Origin: Sphingomonas sp. Ant H11
GTDB taxonomy: Bacteria > Pseudomonadota > Alphaproteobacteria > Sphingomonadales > Sphingomonadaceae
NCBI RefSeq assembly: GCF_000797515.1
Contig: NZ_JSBN01000026.1
Location: forward strand, 83,692-147,691
Direction of reading: 5' to 3'
DNA length: 64,000 nucleotides
The position numbers and the translations under genes are program-made. Below the pieces are notes generated by a model. It searched no databases and had not been told where the DNA came from. It saw nothing but the letters and a program-made list of their open reading frames with translations. The first letter of the stretch is position 1. Every line of letters starts with the position of its first letter. Positions 46,217-55,887 of this stretch are shown piece after piece.

Positions 46217-46494
46217 GCCTCAACGCTGTCGAGCAATGTGTATTCGACCTTGGTAATTCGGGGCGGGTGCGCAAGGGTTATTCCGCCGAGCCTGAGGCCT
46301 TCCTGGCGCGCTACGCGCTGAGCGACGAGGAGAAGGCCCTTATTCGTGAGATGGAAGTCGCTGAACTCTTCCGGCGCGGCTTGAACCCGATGTTGCTGAT
46401 GGGATTCTATATGGGTTTTCATGGGCCCGCGTCGATGGCTGACTATCTGAGCAAGATGCCGACCCTTGCATCGACGCTCGGCACGGGAGAGTAA
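46213..46494 (+). CDS. LigA-like small subunit of extradiol dioxygenase
   Basis: A 93-residue helical protein (NAVEQCVFDLGNSGRVRKGYSAEPEAFLARYALSDEEKALI...) of the LigA superfamily, the alpha subunit that caps the active site of two-subunit protocatechuate 4,5-dioxygenase-type enzymes. It is shorter than LigA (139) and close to small subunits such as CarBa (about 90). Overlaps mhpC (ATGA) and the LigB-like gene (TAATG), so both are co-translated with it. Confidence 0.85.
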   Translation: MSLNAVEQCVFDLGNSGRVRKGYSAEPEAFLARYALSDEEKALIREMEVAELFRRGLNPMLLMGFYMGFHGPASMADYLSKMPTLASTLGTGE

Positions 46495-47318
46495 TGATGG
46501 GCAAGATAGTGGGCGGCTTCATGATGCCGCACGATCCAACGGTCTTCATTAATCCCAAAAAGCTGGACAACAGCCACCTGATGGACGCGTATGCCGAAAT
46601 CCGGCGCCGTATCGTTGCGCTCGGGGCGACCTCCGCAGTGATCGTCGGCGCCGATCATTACATCCTGTTCACCCCGAAATGCCTGCCGCAGATCCTGATC
46701 TGCCTGGGTGAGCTCAATGGGCCTGTGGACCAACTGCCGGGACTGCCCGGCCGTCCGATCCCGCACAATGCCGCGCTTGCCGGGTACATCTTCGATCATG
46801 CCCAGGATGTCGGGTTCGATCTGGCGGTCGCGCGGTCGCTCGGCGTGGATCACGCCATCGGGGCGCCGGCTCACCTCTGCCTGCCGGAGGACGGCTCGGT
46901 GAAGACGGTGGCGGTTTATATGGCAAGCGGCGTCGCGCCCTACCTGCGGCTGCGCCGCGCGCACGCATTCGGCGCGATGGTGAAGGCTGCTGTCGAGGCC
47001 GCGAACGACGAAGAGCGCGTCGTGGTGCTGGGTAGCGGCGGCATCAGCCACTGGGTCGGCACGGGCGAGATGGGACGTACCAACCCGGCGTTCGATCGAA
47101 TGGTGCTCGATGCCATAGTCGCGGGCGACGCGGACTCGCTGCTCGCTCTGACCGACGAGGGAATCCTGCGCGAAGGAGGCAATGGCGCGATGGAGATACG
47201 GCATTTCCTGGCCGTGATGGGCGCGATGCCCGGCGGCTCGGGCGAGGTGATCGCCTATGACGCGTGGGAGGGTGCAGTGACCGGCCTGGGTTTCGCTCAG
47301 ATGAGACCGGCGGCATGA
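46494..47318 (+). CDS. LigB-like catalytic subunit of extradiol dioxygenase
   Basis: A 274-residue type II extradiol dioxygenase beta subunit. Iron ligand candidates His13 (MMPHDPTVF) and His55 (GADHYILF) are at the positions of LigB His12/His61; VVVLGSGGISHWVG and AMEIRHFLAVMGAM are other family blocks. Size matches CarBb/LigB. With the small subunit before it, it forms a third ring-cleavage enzyme in this cluster, distinct from the two MhpB-like ones. A substrate with a bulky or ring-type substituent is possible but not shown. Confidence 0.88.
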   Translation: MMGKIVGGFMMPHDPTVFINPKKLDNSHLMDAYAEIRRRIVALGATSAVIVGADHYILFTPKCLPQILICLGELNGPVDQLPGLPGRPIPHNAALAGYIFDHAQDVGFDLAVARSLGVDHAIGAPAHLCLPEDGSVKTVAVYMASGVAPYLRLRRAHAFGAMVKAAVEAANDEERVVVLGSGGISHWVGTGEMGRTNPAFDRMVLDAIVAGDADSLLALTDEGILREGGNGAMEIRHFLAVMGAMPGGSGEVIAYDAWEGAVTGLGFAQMRPAA

Positions 47319-48676
47319 CCACGCCGCTAGGGCAGGGCATTACGCCGGCGGAGCTGCCGCGCGACCGGGCGCCGGCCCCGGATTCCGCACCGCTCGATGC
47401 CGCGACGATACGGGCGATGGTCGACGGCGAACAGGGCTGGATCGATCGGCGGATCTTCTGGGATCCCCAGGTCTATGCGCTGGAGATGGAACGTATCTTC
47501 GCGCGCTGCTGGATCTTCGTGGCGCATGACAGCCAGATCCCGGAGGTCGGCGATTTCGTCACGACCTATGTGGGTGAGGACGCCGTCATCGTCGCGCGGG
47601 CCCGCGACCGCCGGGTGCATGCCTTCATCAATTCGTGCAGCCACCGCGGCAACCGCGTGTGCTTCGCCGAGGCAGGCAGCGCGCGACGGTTCACCTGCAA
47701 CTTCCATGGCTGGTCCTATGCGCTGGACGGGTCGCTGTCCGGGGTGACGGCCGAGGAACTTTACAAGGACAACCCCAGCTTCGACCGCAGCAAGCTCGGG
47801 CTGCATAATGCGCGGGTCGAGAGCTATGGGGGCATGCACTTTGCCTGTTTCGATCCGGAGGCGCCTTCGCTCGCGGATTATCTTGGCGACTTTCGCTGGT
47901 ATCTCGACGTGCTGCTCGACAACGATGAGGGCGGGATCGAGTTCATCGACGGCAACATCAAGTCGCGGCTCAAATGTAACTGGAAGTTCCCGGCCGAAAA
48001 CTTCGTCGGCGACGCGTACCATGCGACCTGGACGCACAGCTCCGCATTGCAGGCGCTGTTCGGCGGCGCGCCGACAATGAAGGCGGATCGATCGTTCCAG
48101 GTCAACGCCAATGGGCATGGCTGGGAGTTCGGACTCGACTTCATCGGCAACGCCGCGACTCTGTGCGAGCCGGAGATCGTAGACTATCTGCGCGAGAACG
48201 AAGCAAAGTTCGCCGAACGCCTCGGCAAGATGCGGAGCCGAATGGTTGCCTCGCTGAGCTCCGCGACGGTATTCCCCAACCTGTCCTTCCTTGCCGGGCA
48301 CAACACCTTCCGCACCTGGAATCCGAAAGGCCCGAGCGAGACCGAGCTTCACACCTGGGTGTTCCTCAATCGCAACGCGCCGGACAGCCTGAGGGAAAAA
48401 TACCGGCGTGGCGTCATGCTAACGTTCTCGCCGGCGGGGATCTTCGAGATGGATGACGGGGAGAATTTCGAGCATTGCACCGCGTCGAACGCGGGCGTGG
48501 TCACGCGCCGTCGCAAGCTGCATACCGGCCTTGGCCTCGGATCGGAGGTCGACCACCCCGAACTGAAGGGGCATGTGCACCGCAATCAGGTGAACGAGGC
48601 CAATCACCGCGCTTTCTATCAGCGCTGGAGTGACCTTATGACCGCACCCCGCTGGTCGGACGTGCCGGCACGATGA
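47315..48676 (+). CDS. Rieske ring-hydroxylating dioxygenase, alpha subunit (HcaE/BphA type)
   Basis: A 453-residue oxygenase large subunit. Rieske ligands Cys108, His110, Cys128 and His131 (CSHRGN...CNFHGW). Mononuclear iron site in ENFVGDAYHATWTH (Asp233 bridge, His236, His241). It adds both atoms of O2 to an aromatic ring to give a cis-dihydrodiol, with electrons from the ferredoxin at 52.8 kb and the reductase at 63.6 kb. Starts at ATG 47315 overlapping the LigB-like stop. Closest general types are phenylpropionate/biphenyl dioxygenases; the substrate cannot be read from the sequence. Confidence 0.92.
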   Translation: MTTPLGQGITPAELPRDRAPAPDSAPLDAATIRAMVDGEQGWIDRRIFWDPQVYALEMERIFARCWIFVAHDSQIPEVGDFVTTYVGEDAVIVARARDRRVHAFINSCSHRGNRVCFAEAGSARRFTCNFHGWSYALDGSLSGVTAEELYKDNPSFDRSKLGLHNARVESYGGMHFACFDPEAPSLADYLGDFRWYLDVLLDNDEGGIEFIDGNIKSRLKCNWKFPAENFVGDAYHATWTHSSALQALFGGAPTMKADRSFQVNANGHGWEFGLDFIGNAATLCEPEIVDYLRENEAKFAERLGKMRSRMVASLSSATVFPNLSFLAGHNTFRTWNPKGPSETELHTWVFLNRNAPDSLREKYRRGVMLTFSPAGIFEMDDGENFEHCTASNAGVVTRRRKLHTGLGLGSEVDHPELKGHVHRNQVNEANHRAFYQRWSDLMTAPRWSDVPAR

Positions 48677-49215
48677 GCGGCATCGAAGGCAATGCGGGGG
48701 CCGCCCGCGTCGACCGCGACCTGGCGTTCGAGATCGAGCAGTTCCTCTATCGCGAGGCGCGGCTTCTCGACGCGGAGCGCTATGACGAGTGGCTGGCGAT
48801 GATGGCGCCCGACATCCATTACTGGATGCCCGGGATCCAGGCCCGCTACCGCGCAGACAGGGCGGACGTGCTCAGCCGGACGCGGATGGCGTTTTTCGAC
48901 GACGACCTGGATTATCTGACCAAGCGCGTCGATCGCGCCAAGCAGACCACCGCCTGGGCGGAGGACCCGCCCACCCGGCACTTCCACATGGTCGGCAACG
49001 TCGAGGTGGAGGCGACGGCGCTGCCGAACGAATGGGTGGTCCACTCGCTCGTCCACAATCTACGGCACCGCAACGAGACAGAAGAGCAGACGCTGACAGC
49101 CCGCCGCCAGGACCTCGTCCGCCGTGACGGGACCGGAGCGTTGAAACTCGCGCGTCGGCTCATCCGCCTGCAACAGACGGTGTTGCAGGCAAAGAACATC
49201 AATACGTTCTTATGA
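48673..49215 (+). CDS. ring-hydroxylating dioxygenase, beta subunit
   Basis: A 180-residue small subunit (cystatin-like fold) with the standard blocks EIEQFLYREARLLDAERYDEWLAMMAPDIHYWMP, TRHFHMVGNVEVEA and the conserved end RLIRLQQTVLQAKNINTFL. It overlaps the alpha subunit gene (ATGA). It gives the alpha3beta3 hexamer its structure. Confidence 0.92.
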   Translation: MSGIEGNAGAARVDRDLAFEIEQFLYREARLLDAERYDEWLAMMAPDIHYWMPGIQARYRADRADVLSRTRMAFFDDDLDYLTKRVDRAKQTTAWAEDPPTRHFHMVGNVEVEATALPNEWVVHSLVHNLRHRNETEEQTLTARRQDLVRRDGTGALKLARRLIRLQQTVLQAKNINTFL

Positions 49216-50801
49216 ACGGCGTGACGCAGGCGGGTGGCGGGCCGTCGCCGGCGGATGACGACGCGGCGTTCGACCGCGCCGACTTCGCGACGGTCGTCGA
49301 CATGTTCTGGGAGGCGGTCGACGCGGCGGGCGACCGCATCGCCCTGATCGATGGCGAGCGGACGCTGAGCTACCGCGACTATGGCGCCGCGGTCGCGGCC
49401 CTGGCGGCGCGGCTGGTGGCGATCGGCGTGGGGGGGGAGCGGGTCGCGATCCAGGTGCCGAATTCGATCGAGGCGAACGTCGCGATCTACGCGGCGCTGG
49501 CCGCCGGCGCGCAGGTCGCGCTGCTCAATCCGGGCTATGGCGCGGATGAACTGGCGCCGCTCTTCGACATCGCCCGGCCCAAGGTCATCATTGCCGGGGG
49601 TCGACGGCGCGCGGGCGGCGCGCGGGATCGCCGCTGCGCACAGCATTGACCACCTGCTGGCGGTCGGCGAAGGCGACCTGTCAACACCGGCGCTGGTGGC
49701 GCAGGCCGCCACGCGGCCGGCGGTGAGGATCGACCGCGGCGATCTGGCCACCTTGCTTTTCACCGGCGGCACCACTGGCGTGCCGAAGGGCGTCGATCGC
49801 CCCCACGGCACCCTGGTCGAGATAGTCCACGGGATGCATCAGGCGTGGCCGACCCGCATCGACCAAGAGGTGTGGCTGAATGTCGCGCCGGTGTTCCACG
49901 TCTGGGGTTCGCTGATGGGGTGTCTCAATCCCGTCTATTGCCGCAGCCCCGTGGTGATCATATCCCGCTACCAGCCCGATCTGGTCCTTGCCGCGCTGGA
50001 ACGGCACCGGGTGACGGTGTTCAGCGGCGGGCCTGCCGCGATCTATGTCGGCCTCCTTGCCGCAGCGGGAATCGATCGCACCGACCTGTCGTCGCTGCGC
50101 ATCTGTCCCGGCGGCGGATCGCCGTTCCTGATGGAGACGCTGACCACCTGGTATGCGCGGACTGGGGTTCCGATCCTCGAAGCCTTCGGCATGACCGAAG
50201 GCGGGCCAATCTGCGCCAACCCGACCGACGGCACCCATAGGTTCGGCACCGTCGGGCGGCCGCTGCCAGGGCTCGAGGTTTCGATCGCGGCGCTCGACGA
50301 TCCGGAGCGCGCGGTGCGACGGGCCAACTGGGCGAGATCCGCATCCGTGGATCGCGCGTCGTCCACGCCTATCGCGGGCAGGGCGCGGGGCGGGCGGATG
50401 GCTGGCTGTACACCGGAGATGTCGGCGTGTTCGACGCCGACGGCTATCTCCGGCTGGTCGACCGGACCAAGGACATGCTGATCGTCGGTGGCTTCAACGT
50501 CTACCCGCGCGAGATAGAGGAAGTGCTGGCGCGCCATCCCGCTGTCGCCGAAGCGGCGGTGGTGGGGACGCCCGACGCGCGCAAGGGCGAGGTGCCCGTG
50601 GCCTTCGCGCGGCTGCGCGACGGGGCAACGGCCAGCCCCACCGCCCTCGCGGATTACTGCGCCGCCCATCTGGTCGCGTACAAGCGTCCGCGTTCGGTGA
50701 CGCTGATGGACGCGATCCCCAAGACTCCTGCGAACAAGATCTGCCGCAAGACGCTCGCAGGCCTTGCGGCGGAGCAGCAGCCACCAGGAGAGAACGAGTG
50801 A
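49212..50801 (+). pseudogene. AMP-dependent acyl/aryl-CoA ligase, two frameshifts
   Basis: ATG 49212 overlaps the beta-subunit stop. The first part (VVDMFWEAVDAAGDRIALIDGERTLSYRDY) goes out of frame at a G5 run (49596-49600; G4 restores IAGVDGARAA). It continues with the AMP-binding motif LLFTGGTTGVPKG and [10 protein letters not shown], breaks again at about 50325 (one G missing in [11 protein letters not shown]) and finishes with [41 protein letters not shown] and a lysine near [11 protein letters not shown]. Restored length about 530. It activates an aromatic or side-chain acid as CoA thioester. Confidence 0.85.
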
Positions 50802-51736
50802 GTAGAATCAAGGCAGCCATCATCGGCTCGGGCAATATCGGCACCGATCTGATGATCAAGATGCTGAAACGGCCGGGAAATATGGAACTGGTCGCTATGG
50901 TGGGCATCGATGCCGGCTCGGAAGGGCTCGCGATGGCAAGGGAACGAGGCGTGGCGACCACGCACGACGGGATCGACGGACTGGTAGGGATGGACGCCTA
51001 CCCGGACATCGGGATCGTGTTCGATGCGACCTCCGCCTATGCGCACCGCCATCACGACGCGGTTCTGCGCCGTGACGGCAAGCAGGTGATCGATCTGACG
51101 CCGGCAGCAATCGGTCCGTTCACGGTGCCGCCGGTCAACATCGACGAGCACCAGGACGCACCGAACGTCAACATGGTGACCTGCGGTGGTCAGGCGACAA
51201 TCCCGATGGTCGCCGCGGTCAGCCGGGTCGCGCGGGTTCGCTACGCCGAAATCGTCGCGTCCGTATCGTCTCGCTCGGCGGGGCCGGGAACGCGCGCCAA
51301 TATTGACGAATTCACGCGCACAACCGCACGCGCCATCGAAGTCGTCGGCGGGGCCGAGCGCGGGAAGGCGATTATCATTTTGAACCCCGCGGAGCCACCT
51401 ATGATCATGCGCGACACAGTGTTCACCTTATCGGACATGGCGAACGAGGATGCGGTGCGCCGTTCGGTCGCGACGATGGTTTCGGCGGTGCAGCGCTACG
51501 TCCCCGGCTACCGGCTCAAACAGGAATTGCAGTTCGAACGGTACGGCGCGAACCGGCCGCTAGTGATCCCAGGACAGGAGGATTTCGTGGGTCTGAAGAC
51601 GGCGATCTATCTGGAGGTCGAGGGCGCGGGTGATTATCTCCCCAGCTACTCGGGCAATCTCGACATCATGACCGCATCGGCCCAGGCCACCGGCGACGCA
51701 ATCGCCGCACGCAAGCTTCGGGCGGCAGCGGCATGA
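50798..51736 (+). CDS. mhpF: acetaldehyde dehydrogenase (CoA-acylating)
   Basis: A 312-residue enzyme turning acetaldehyde, NAD and CoA into acetyl-CoA, in complex with the aldolase of the next gene so that acetaldehyde is channelled. NAD-binding [10 protein letters not shown] at the N-terminus, catalytic Cys129 in [12 protein letters not shown], and [20 protein letters not shown]. Start GTG 50798 (4-nt overlap) with GGAGAG upstream. Confidence 0.95.
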   Translation: MSRIKAAIIGSGNIGTDLMIKMLKRPGNMELVAMVGIDAGSEGLAMARERGVATTHDGIDGLVGMDAYPDIGIVFDATSAYAHRHHDAVLRRDGKQVIDLTPAAIGPFTVPPVNIDEHQDAPNVNMVTCGGQATIPMVAAVSRVARVRYAEIVASVSSRSAGPGTRANIDEFTRTTARAIEVVGGAERGKAIIILNPAEPPMIMRDTVFTLSDMANEDAVRRSVATMVSAVQRYVPGYRLKQELQFERYGANRPLVIPGQEDFVGLKTAIYLEVEGAGDYLPSYSGNLDIMTASAQATGDAIAARKLRAAAA

Positions 51737-52762
51737 CCCGCGATCCCGATCGGCGGCTCTATATCCAGGACGTGACGCTGCGCGACGGCATGCACGCCGT
51801 GCGCCACATGTACACGCTCGATCATGTCCGCGCGATCGGCCGGGCGCTCGACGAAGCGGGGGGTCGATGCGATCGAGATTGCGCATGGCGACGGTCTTTC
51901 GGGCGCTTCCCTGAACTATGGGTTCGGCGCGCAGACCGATTGGGAATGGATCGCAGCGGTCGCCGACGTGGTGGAGCGTGCCGTGCTGACCACGCTGATC
52001 CTGCCCGGCATCGCGACGGTGGACGAACTGCGGCGGGCCTACGAACTCGGCGTCCGTTCGGTGCGGGTGGCGACGCATTGCACCGAGGCGGACGTCGCCC
52101 GGCAGCATATGCGGATCGCGCGCGACCTCGGCATGGACGTGTCGGGCTTTCTGATGATGAGCCACATGATCGATGCGGAGGCGCTCGCGCAGCAGGCGCT
52201 GGTGATGGAAAGCTGCGGCGCGCACTGCGTATATGTCACCGATTCCGGCGGTGCGTTGGACATGGACGGGGTGGCCGACCGGCTCCGCGCCTATGATCGC
52301 GTGCTCAAGCCGGAGACCGAGCGCGGGATGCACGCGCACCACAATCTCGCGTTGGGCGTCGCCAATTCGATCGTCGCTGCCCAGGAAGGCGCGGTGCGGA
52401 TCGACGCCAGCCTGGCCGGGATGGGCGCTGGTGCCGGCAACGCGCCCTTGGAAGTGTTCATCGCTGCGATCGATCGTAAGGGATGGCAACACGGCTGCGA
52501 CGTGATGAAGCTGATGGATGCCGCAGAGGAACTGGTCCGCCCGCTCCAGGATCGGCCGGTTCGGGTCGACCGCGAAACCCTGACGCTGGGATATGCGGGG
52601 GTCTATTCCAGCTTCCTGCGTCATGCCGAAAAAGCGGCTCTCGAATATGGCCTCGATACCCGCGAGATCCTGGTGGAACTCGGCCGTCGCAAGATGGTCG
52701 GTGGCCAGGAAGACATGATCATCGACGTCGCGCTCGACATGCTCAAGGCCCGCGTGGCCTGA
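51733..52762 (+). pseudogene. mhpE: 4-hydroxy-2-oxovalerate aldolase, one frameshift
   Basis: ATG 51733 overlaps mhp[25 protein letters not shown] (metal/active site start) goes out of frame at a G6 run (about 51859-51864). With G5 it reads [23 protein letters not shown] and on through [44 protein letters not shown] and the C-terminal dehydrogenase-binding domain to 52762. Restored length about 343. It cleaves 4-hydroxy-2-oxovalerate to pyruvate and acetaldehyde. Confidence 0.92.
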
Positions 52763-52777
52763 TCGAAAGACCCTTTC

Positions 52778-53096
52778 ATGAGTGAAGTGCTTATTGCCGT
52801 CCCCGAAGCCGACGGCATGGGCGATGGCGACGTCCGCCGCCTGTGTTCGCCAGCGACGGCCCGGTCGCGCTCTTCCGCATGGATGGCGCGTTTTACGCCA
52901 TCGCCGACACGTGCAGCCACGGCCAGCGTCTCTGGCCGAAGGCTGGCTCGAAGGGTTCGAGATCGAATGTCCGGTCCATTCGGGGCGATTCGACATCCGG
53001 AGCGGAGCGCCGCTCGCCTTTCCCGTCACCGAGCCGGTCGCCACCTACGCTCTCCGCCGCATCGACGGCGTGCTGCACGTGGTGGTGCCTGCCTAG
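52778..53096 (+). pseudogene. Rieske-type ferredoxin, two frameshifts
   Basis: From ATG 52778 (MSEVLIAVPEADGMGDGDVRR) the product changes frame near 52842 (to FASDGPVALFRMDGAFYAIADTCSHGQ) and near 52927 (to ASLAEGWLEGFEIECPVHSGRFDIRSG) and ends VLHVVVPA. Rieske ligands C-x-H in CSHG and C-x-x-H in CPVHSG are present. Restored length is about 106, usual for dioxygenase ferredoxins. It should pass electrons to the dioxygenase alpha subunit. It is the last gene of the operon; its TAG shares a CTAG with the stop of the opposite gene. Confidence 0.82.
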
Positions 53097-54748
53097 CCTT
53101 CGCGTCGCCGGGCCTCGCGCTCGCGTAGCGCGAGGCGTGAGATCTTCAGGTTCTCGTTGCGCGGGATCTCGTCGACGATCTCGAGCAATTTGGGGATTTC
53201 CATCGGCGACAAAAGGTCGGCCAGGAACAGCCGCAGATTCTCGATCGTGAGTCCGGCGGCGTCGCGCAGGCTGACGATCGCCTTCACGGTCTCCCCGCGG
53301 TAGGCGCAGGGTACCCCGATCACTGCGGCTTCGCGCACCGCGGGGTGCTTCAGGACCGCGCTTTCCACATCGGCAGGATAGACGTTGTAGCCGCTGGCGA
53401 TGATCACGTCTTTCAGCCGGTCGAACACGGTGACCGCGCCGTCGGCGTCCATGGTGCCGATATCGCCGCTGCGGAAGAAGCCGTCGACGAACGCCTGCGC
53501 GGTCGCATCGGGGCGCTGCCAGTAGTGCGGCATGACCTGCGGCCCCCGGATGCAGATCTCGCCCGGCTCACCGGTTGCCATGCGGATCGACGGATCGCTC
53601 GTCGAGCGGACCTCCACCTCGGTGAAGGGCAGAGGGATACCGGTTGCTCGCTCATGATGCGGGATCGGTGAGGAATAGATCGCTGCGGGCGACGTTTCGG
53701 TCATGCCATACAGGGTCGTGATCGTCAGGCCCGTCGCGTCGCGAAACCGCTTCTTGAGCTCGGCTGAGACCGGCGCGGCGCCGCATTGCGCATTGCGCAG
53801 CGACGACCAGTCGAACTTGCCGCGCGTTTCCGCGGCATGCAGCAGCGCGGTGAACATGGTCGGCGGCGCCAACAGCAACGTAATCCTCCGCTGCTCGATG
53901 GTGTCCAGCGCCGCGTCGGCGTCGAACCGGGGCATCCAGGCCATCTCGCCTGCAATGTTGACCATGAAGTTCTGGATGGGTCCGACGCCCGACACATGCG
54001 TGACGGGTGCTGCGGCGAGCACGGATTCCGCACCAGGCCTCAGTTCGGGGAACCAGCTGTGCATCTGCACGACGTTGACCGACAGGTTCGCATGGGTCAG
54101 CACCGCTGCCTTGGGCGCGCCGGTCGTGCCGCCGGTATATTGCAGCACCGCCGGCTGCGTGAGCGGGTCGACCGTGGCGCGTGCGACCCGGCCCGCTCCA
54201 GCCATGATGGCAGCGGTGGTCAGCGTGCCTTCGCCGTTGCCAACCGATGCGGGCGCGTGGGGATCGCCGCTGCGCGCGCTCGTCGCGATCAGCGTCGGCT
54301 TCACCGCCGACGCGCGCCGGATCTGGGCCGCCTTGCCGAGCAGCGCTGCATCGTCGAGCGTGAAGATCGCCTTCAGTCCCGCATCGTTGGCCTGGTCGAT
54401 AAGGCGCCTGACGGAATAGAGCGGGTTCAGCCCGACTCCGATTGCGCCGACGTGCCACAGGGCGAAGGTGAAGACGGTGAATGAAGGATGGGCCGGGGCG
54501 AGGAAGCCGACCCTGTCGCCTGCGCCGATGCCCGCCGCGGCGAAACCGGCGGCGAGGTCCTCCACGAAGGCTGCGACCTCCGCGTAACTAAAGCTCTCCT
54601 CGGCGAACGACGAACATGGGCGCGCGCCGAAGGTCGACGCTGCCCGATCGAGCAGGACGGACAGCGGCATGGGGTCGGGCGACGCCAGCGCCGCGGCGCG
54701 CGGATTATAGAAGCGGGCCCAGGGCTGGCTCGTTGCGGAGGTCGTCAT
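53093..54748 (-). CDS. AMP-dependent acyl-CoA synthetase/ligase, second copy
   Basis: A 551-residue adenylate-forming enzyme. Motifs: LQYTGGTTGAPKAAVLTHANLS (P-loop type), TLYGMTETSPA, GFFRSGDIGTMDADGAVTVFDRLKDVIIASGYNVYPADVE, and the C-terminal lysine region RNENLKISRLAL. Start ATG 54748 (MTTSATSQPWARFYNP); longer openings upstream are shadows. Likely activates an aromatic carboxylic acid or the acid released by ring fission. It is intact, unlike the other ligase, and divergent from the quinone oxidoreductase with an operator between. Confidence 0.88.
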   Translation of the reverse strand: MTTSATSQPWARFYNPRAAALASPDPMPLSVLLDRAASTFGARPCSSFAEESFSYAEVAAFVEDLAAGFAAAGIGAGDRVGFLAPAHPSFTVFTFALWHVGAIGVGLNPLYSVRRLIDQANDAGLKAIFTLDDAALLGKAAQIRRASAVKPTLIATSARSGDPHAPASVGNGEGTLTTAAIMAGAGRVARATVDPLTQPAVLQYTGGTTGAPKAAVLTHANLSVNVVQMHSWFPELRPGAESVLAAAPVTHVSGVGPIQNFMVNIAGEMAWMPRFDADAALDTIEQRRITLLLAPPTMFTALLHAAETRGKFDWSSLRNAQCGAAPVSAELKKRFRDATGLTITTLYGMTETSPAAIYSSPIPHHERATGIPLPFTEVEVRSTSDPSIRMATGEPGEICIRGPQVMPHYWQRPDATAQAFVDGFFRSGDIGTMDADGAVTVFDRLKDVIIASGYNVYPADVESAVLKHPAVREAAVIGVPCAYRGETVKAIVSLRDAAGLTIENLRLFLADLLSPMEIPKLLEIVDEIPRNENLKISRLALREREARRREG

Positions 54749-54798
54749 GGCGGTCGTTATCCTCTCGATATCCTGACGTCGGTGCGCCTTGCCCGAAA

Positions 54799-54816
54799 AC
54801 ATACCTTTGCGTATGG
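54799..54816. promoter_or_regulatory. catabolic operator, copy 4
   Basis: ACATAC-CTTTGC-GTATGG lies in the divergent gap between the CoA ligase (50 nt from its start) and the quinone oxidoreductase (25 nt from its start). It is one of the best matches to the shared pattern. Confidence 0.6.
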
Positions 54817-54841
54817 CTGGATGCAACAGGAGGGTGGCGCG

Positions 54842-55813
54842 ATGAAGGCTTGGGTGGTTGAGGGGTATGGGACGCTGGACCGCGTCAGCATCCGGGACGT
54901 TCGCATTCCCGTCGTGCCGGCGGGCTGCGCGCTGGTCCGTGTGCTGCGCGCCGGTTTGAATTTCGCCGACGTCATCAGCGTGCGCGGCGAATATCAGGTC
55001 AGGACCGATCCGCCGTTTATCCTTGGTGCGGAAATCGCCGGCCAGGTCGTCGATACGGGTGGCTTCGCACATCTTGCCTTTGGCGACCTGGTGATGGCGC
55101 AGGTTACCTCGGGCGCCTATGCGGAATATTGCGCAGTGGACGCTGCGCGGCTGATCCGTCTCGCGCCGGGCACAGACCCCACACAGGCCGCCGCGATCCC
55201 GATCTCCTATACAACTGCGTCGATCGCGCTCTTCGACACCGCCTGCTTGCGAGCGAGCGAGACCGTGCTGATACACGCCGCAGCGGGCGGCACCGGCATC
55301 GCCGCGACGCAGCTCGCACGCAACGCCGGCGCGCGCGTCATCGCGGCGACCGCCGCGCCGGAAAAGGCAGCGGTGGCGACCGCCAACGGTGCCAGTGCCA
55401 TCGTCAACAACCGCGCCGCAGACTGGGTCGAAACGCTACGCGGGATCGCGCCGGGCGGGATTGATGTCGTGCTGGATCCGGTGGGCGGAGACATCACGCT
55501 GCAAAGCGTCCGCGCGCTCGCCTGGGGCGGGCGTCTTCTTATCGTCGGCTTTGCCAGCGGGGCTATTCCCGCGATCCCCGCCAACCGCCTGCTCGTAAAG
55601 GCGGCGTCGGCGCGGGGCGTGTTCTGGAAATTCGATGCTGATCCATCCGGCATCGCTGCGGTCCAGAGGGGGCTCGCCACGGCATTGGCAGAGGGAACTA
55701 TCCGTCCCATAATCGGCGCGACAGTGCCGTTCGCGGCGCTCAAGGAGGGGCTTGCGGAACTTGCAGGCGGGCGCACCATTGGAAAGCTGGTTCTCGATGT
55801 GGAAAATGCTTGA
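54842..55813 (+). CDS. zinc-independent NADPH:quinone oxidoreductase (MDR family)
   Basis: A 323-residue medium-chain reductase: MKAWVVEGYGTLDRVSIRDV, LNFADVISVRGEYQVRTDPPFILGAEIAGQV, nucleotide-binding LIHAAAGGTGIAATQLARNAGARVIAATAAPEKAAVA, and VVLDPVGGDITLQSVRALAWGGRLLIVGFASG. No zinc-binding cysteines. It may reduce quinones formed from catechols or an enoyl intermediate. The stop overlaps the first possible start of the TetR gene. Confidence 0.88.
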   Translation: MKAWVVEGYGTLDRVSIRDVRIPVVPAGCALVRVLRAGLNFADVISVRGEYQVRTDPPFILGAEIAGQVVDTGGFAHLAFGDLVMAQVTSGAYAEYCAVDAARLIRLAPGTDPTQAAAIPISYTTASIALFDTACLRASETVLIHAAAGGTGIAATQLARNAGARVIAATAAPEKAAVATANGASAIVNNRAADWVETLRGIAPGGIDVVLDPVGGDITLQSVRALAWGGRLLIVGFASGAIPAIPANRLLVKAASARGVFWKFDADPSGIAAVQRGLATALAEGTIRPIIGATVPFAALKEGLAELAGGRTIGKLVLDVENA

Positions 55814-55887
55814 CCCGGAGTCATTGTGATTCCGGTTTGCCGACGATTGCGATATGGGCCCAGGCAATAACGGAGGTGGCGGTCTAC

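Noticed and set aside
53093..55276. 727-residue fused CoA ligase
   Set aside because: The N-terminal 170 residues lie antisense to the quinone oxidoreductase gene and show no domain; ATG 54748 gives a normal 551-residue ligase.
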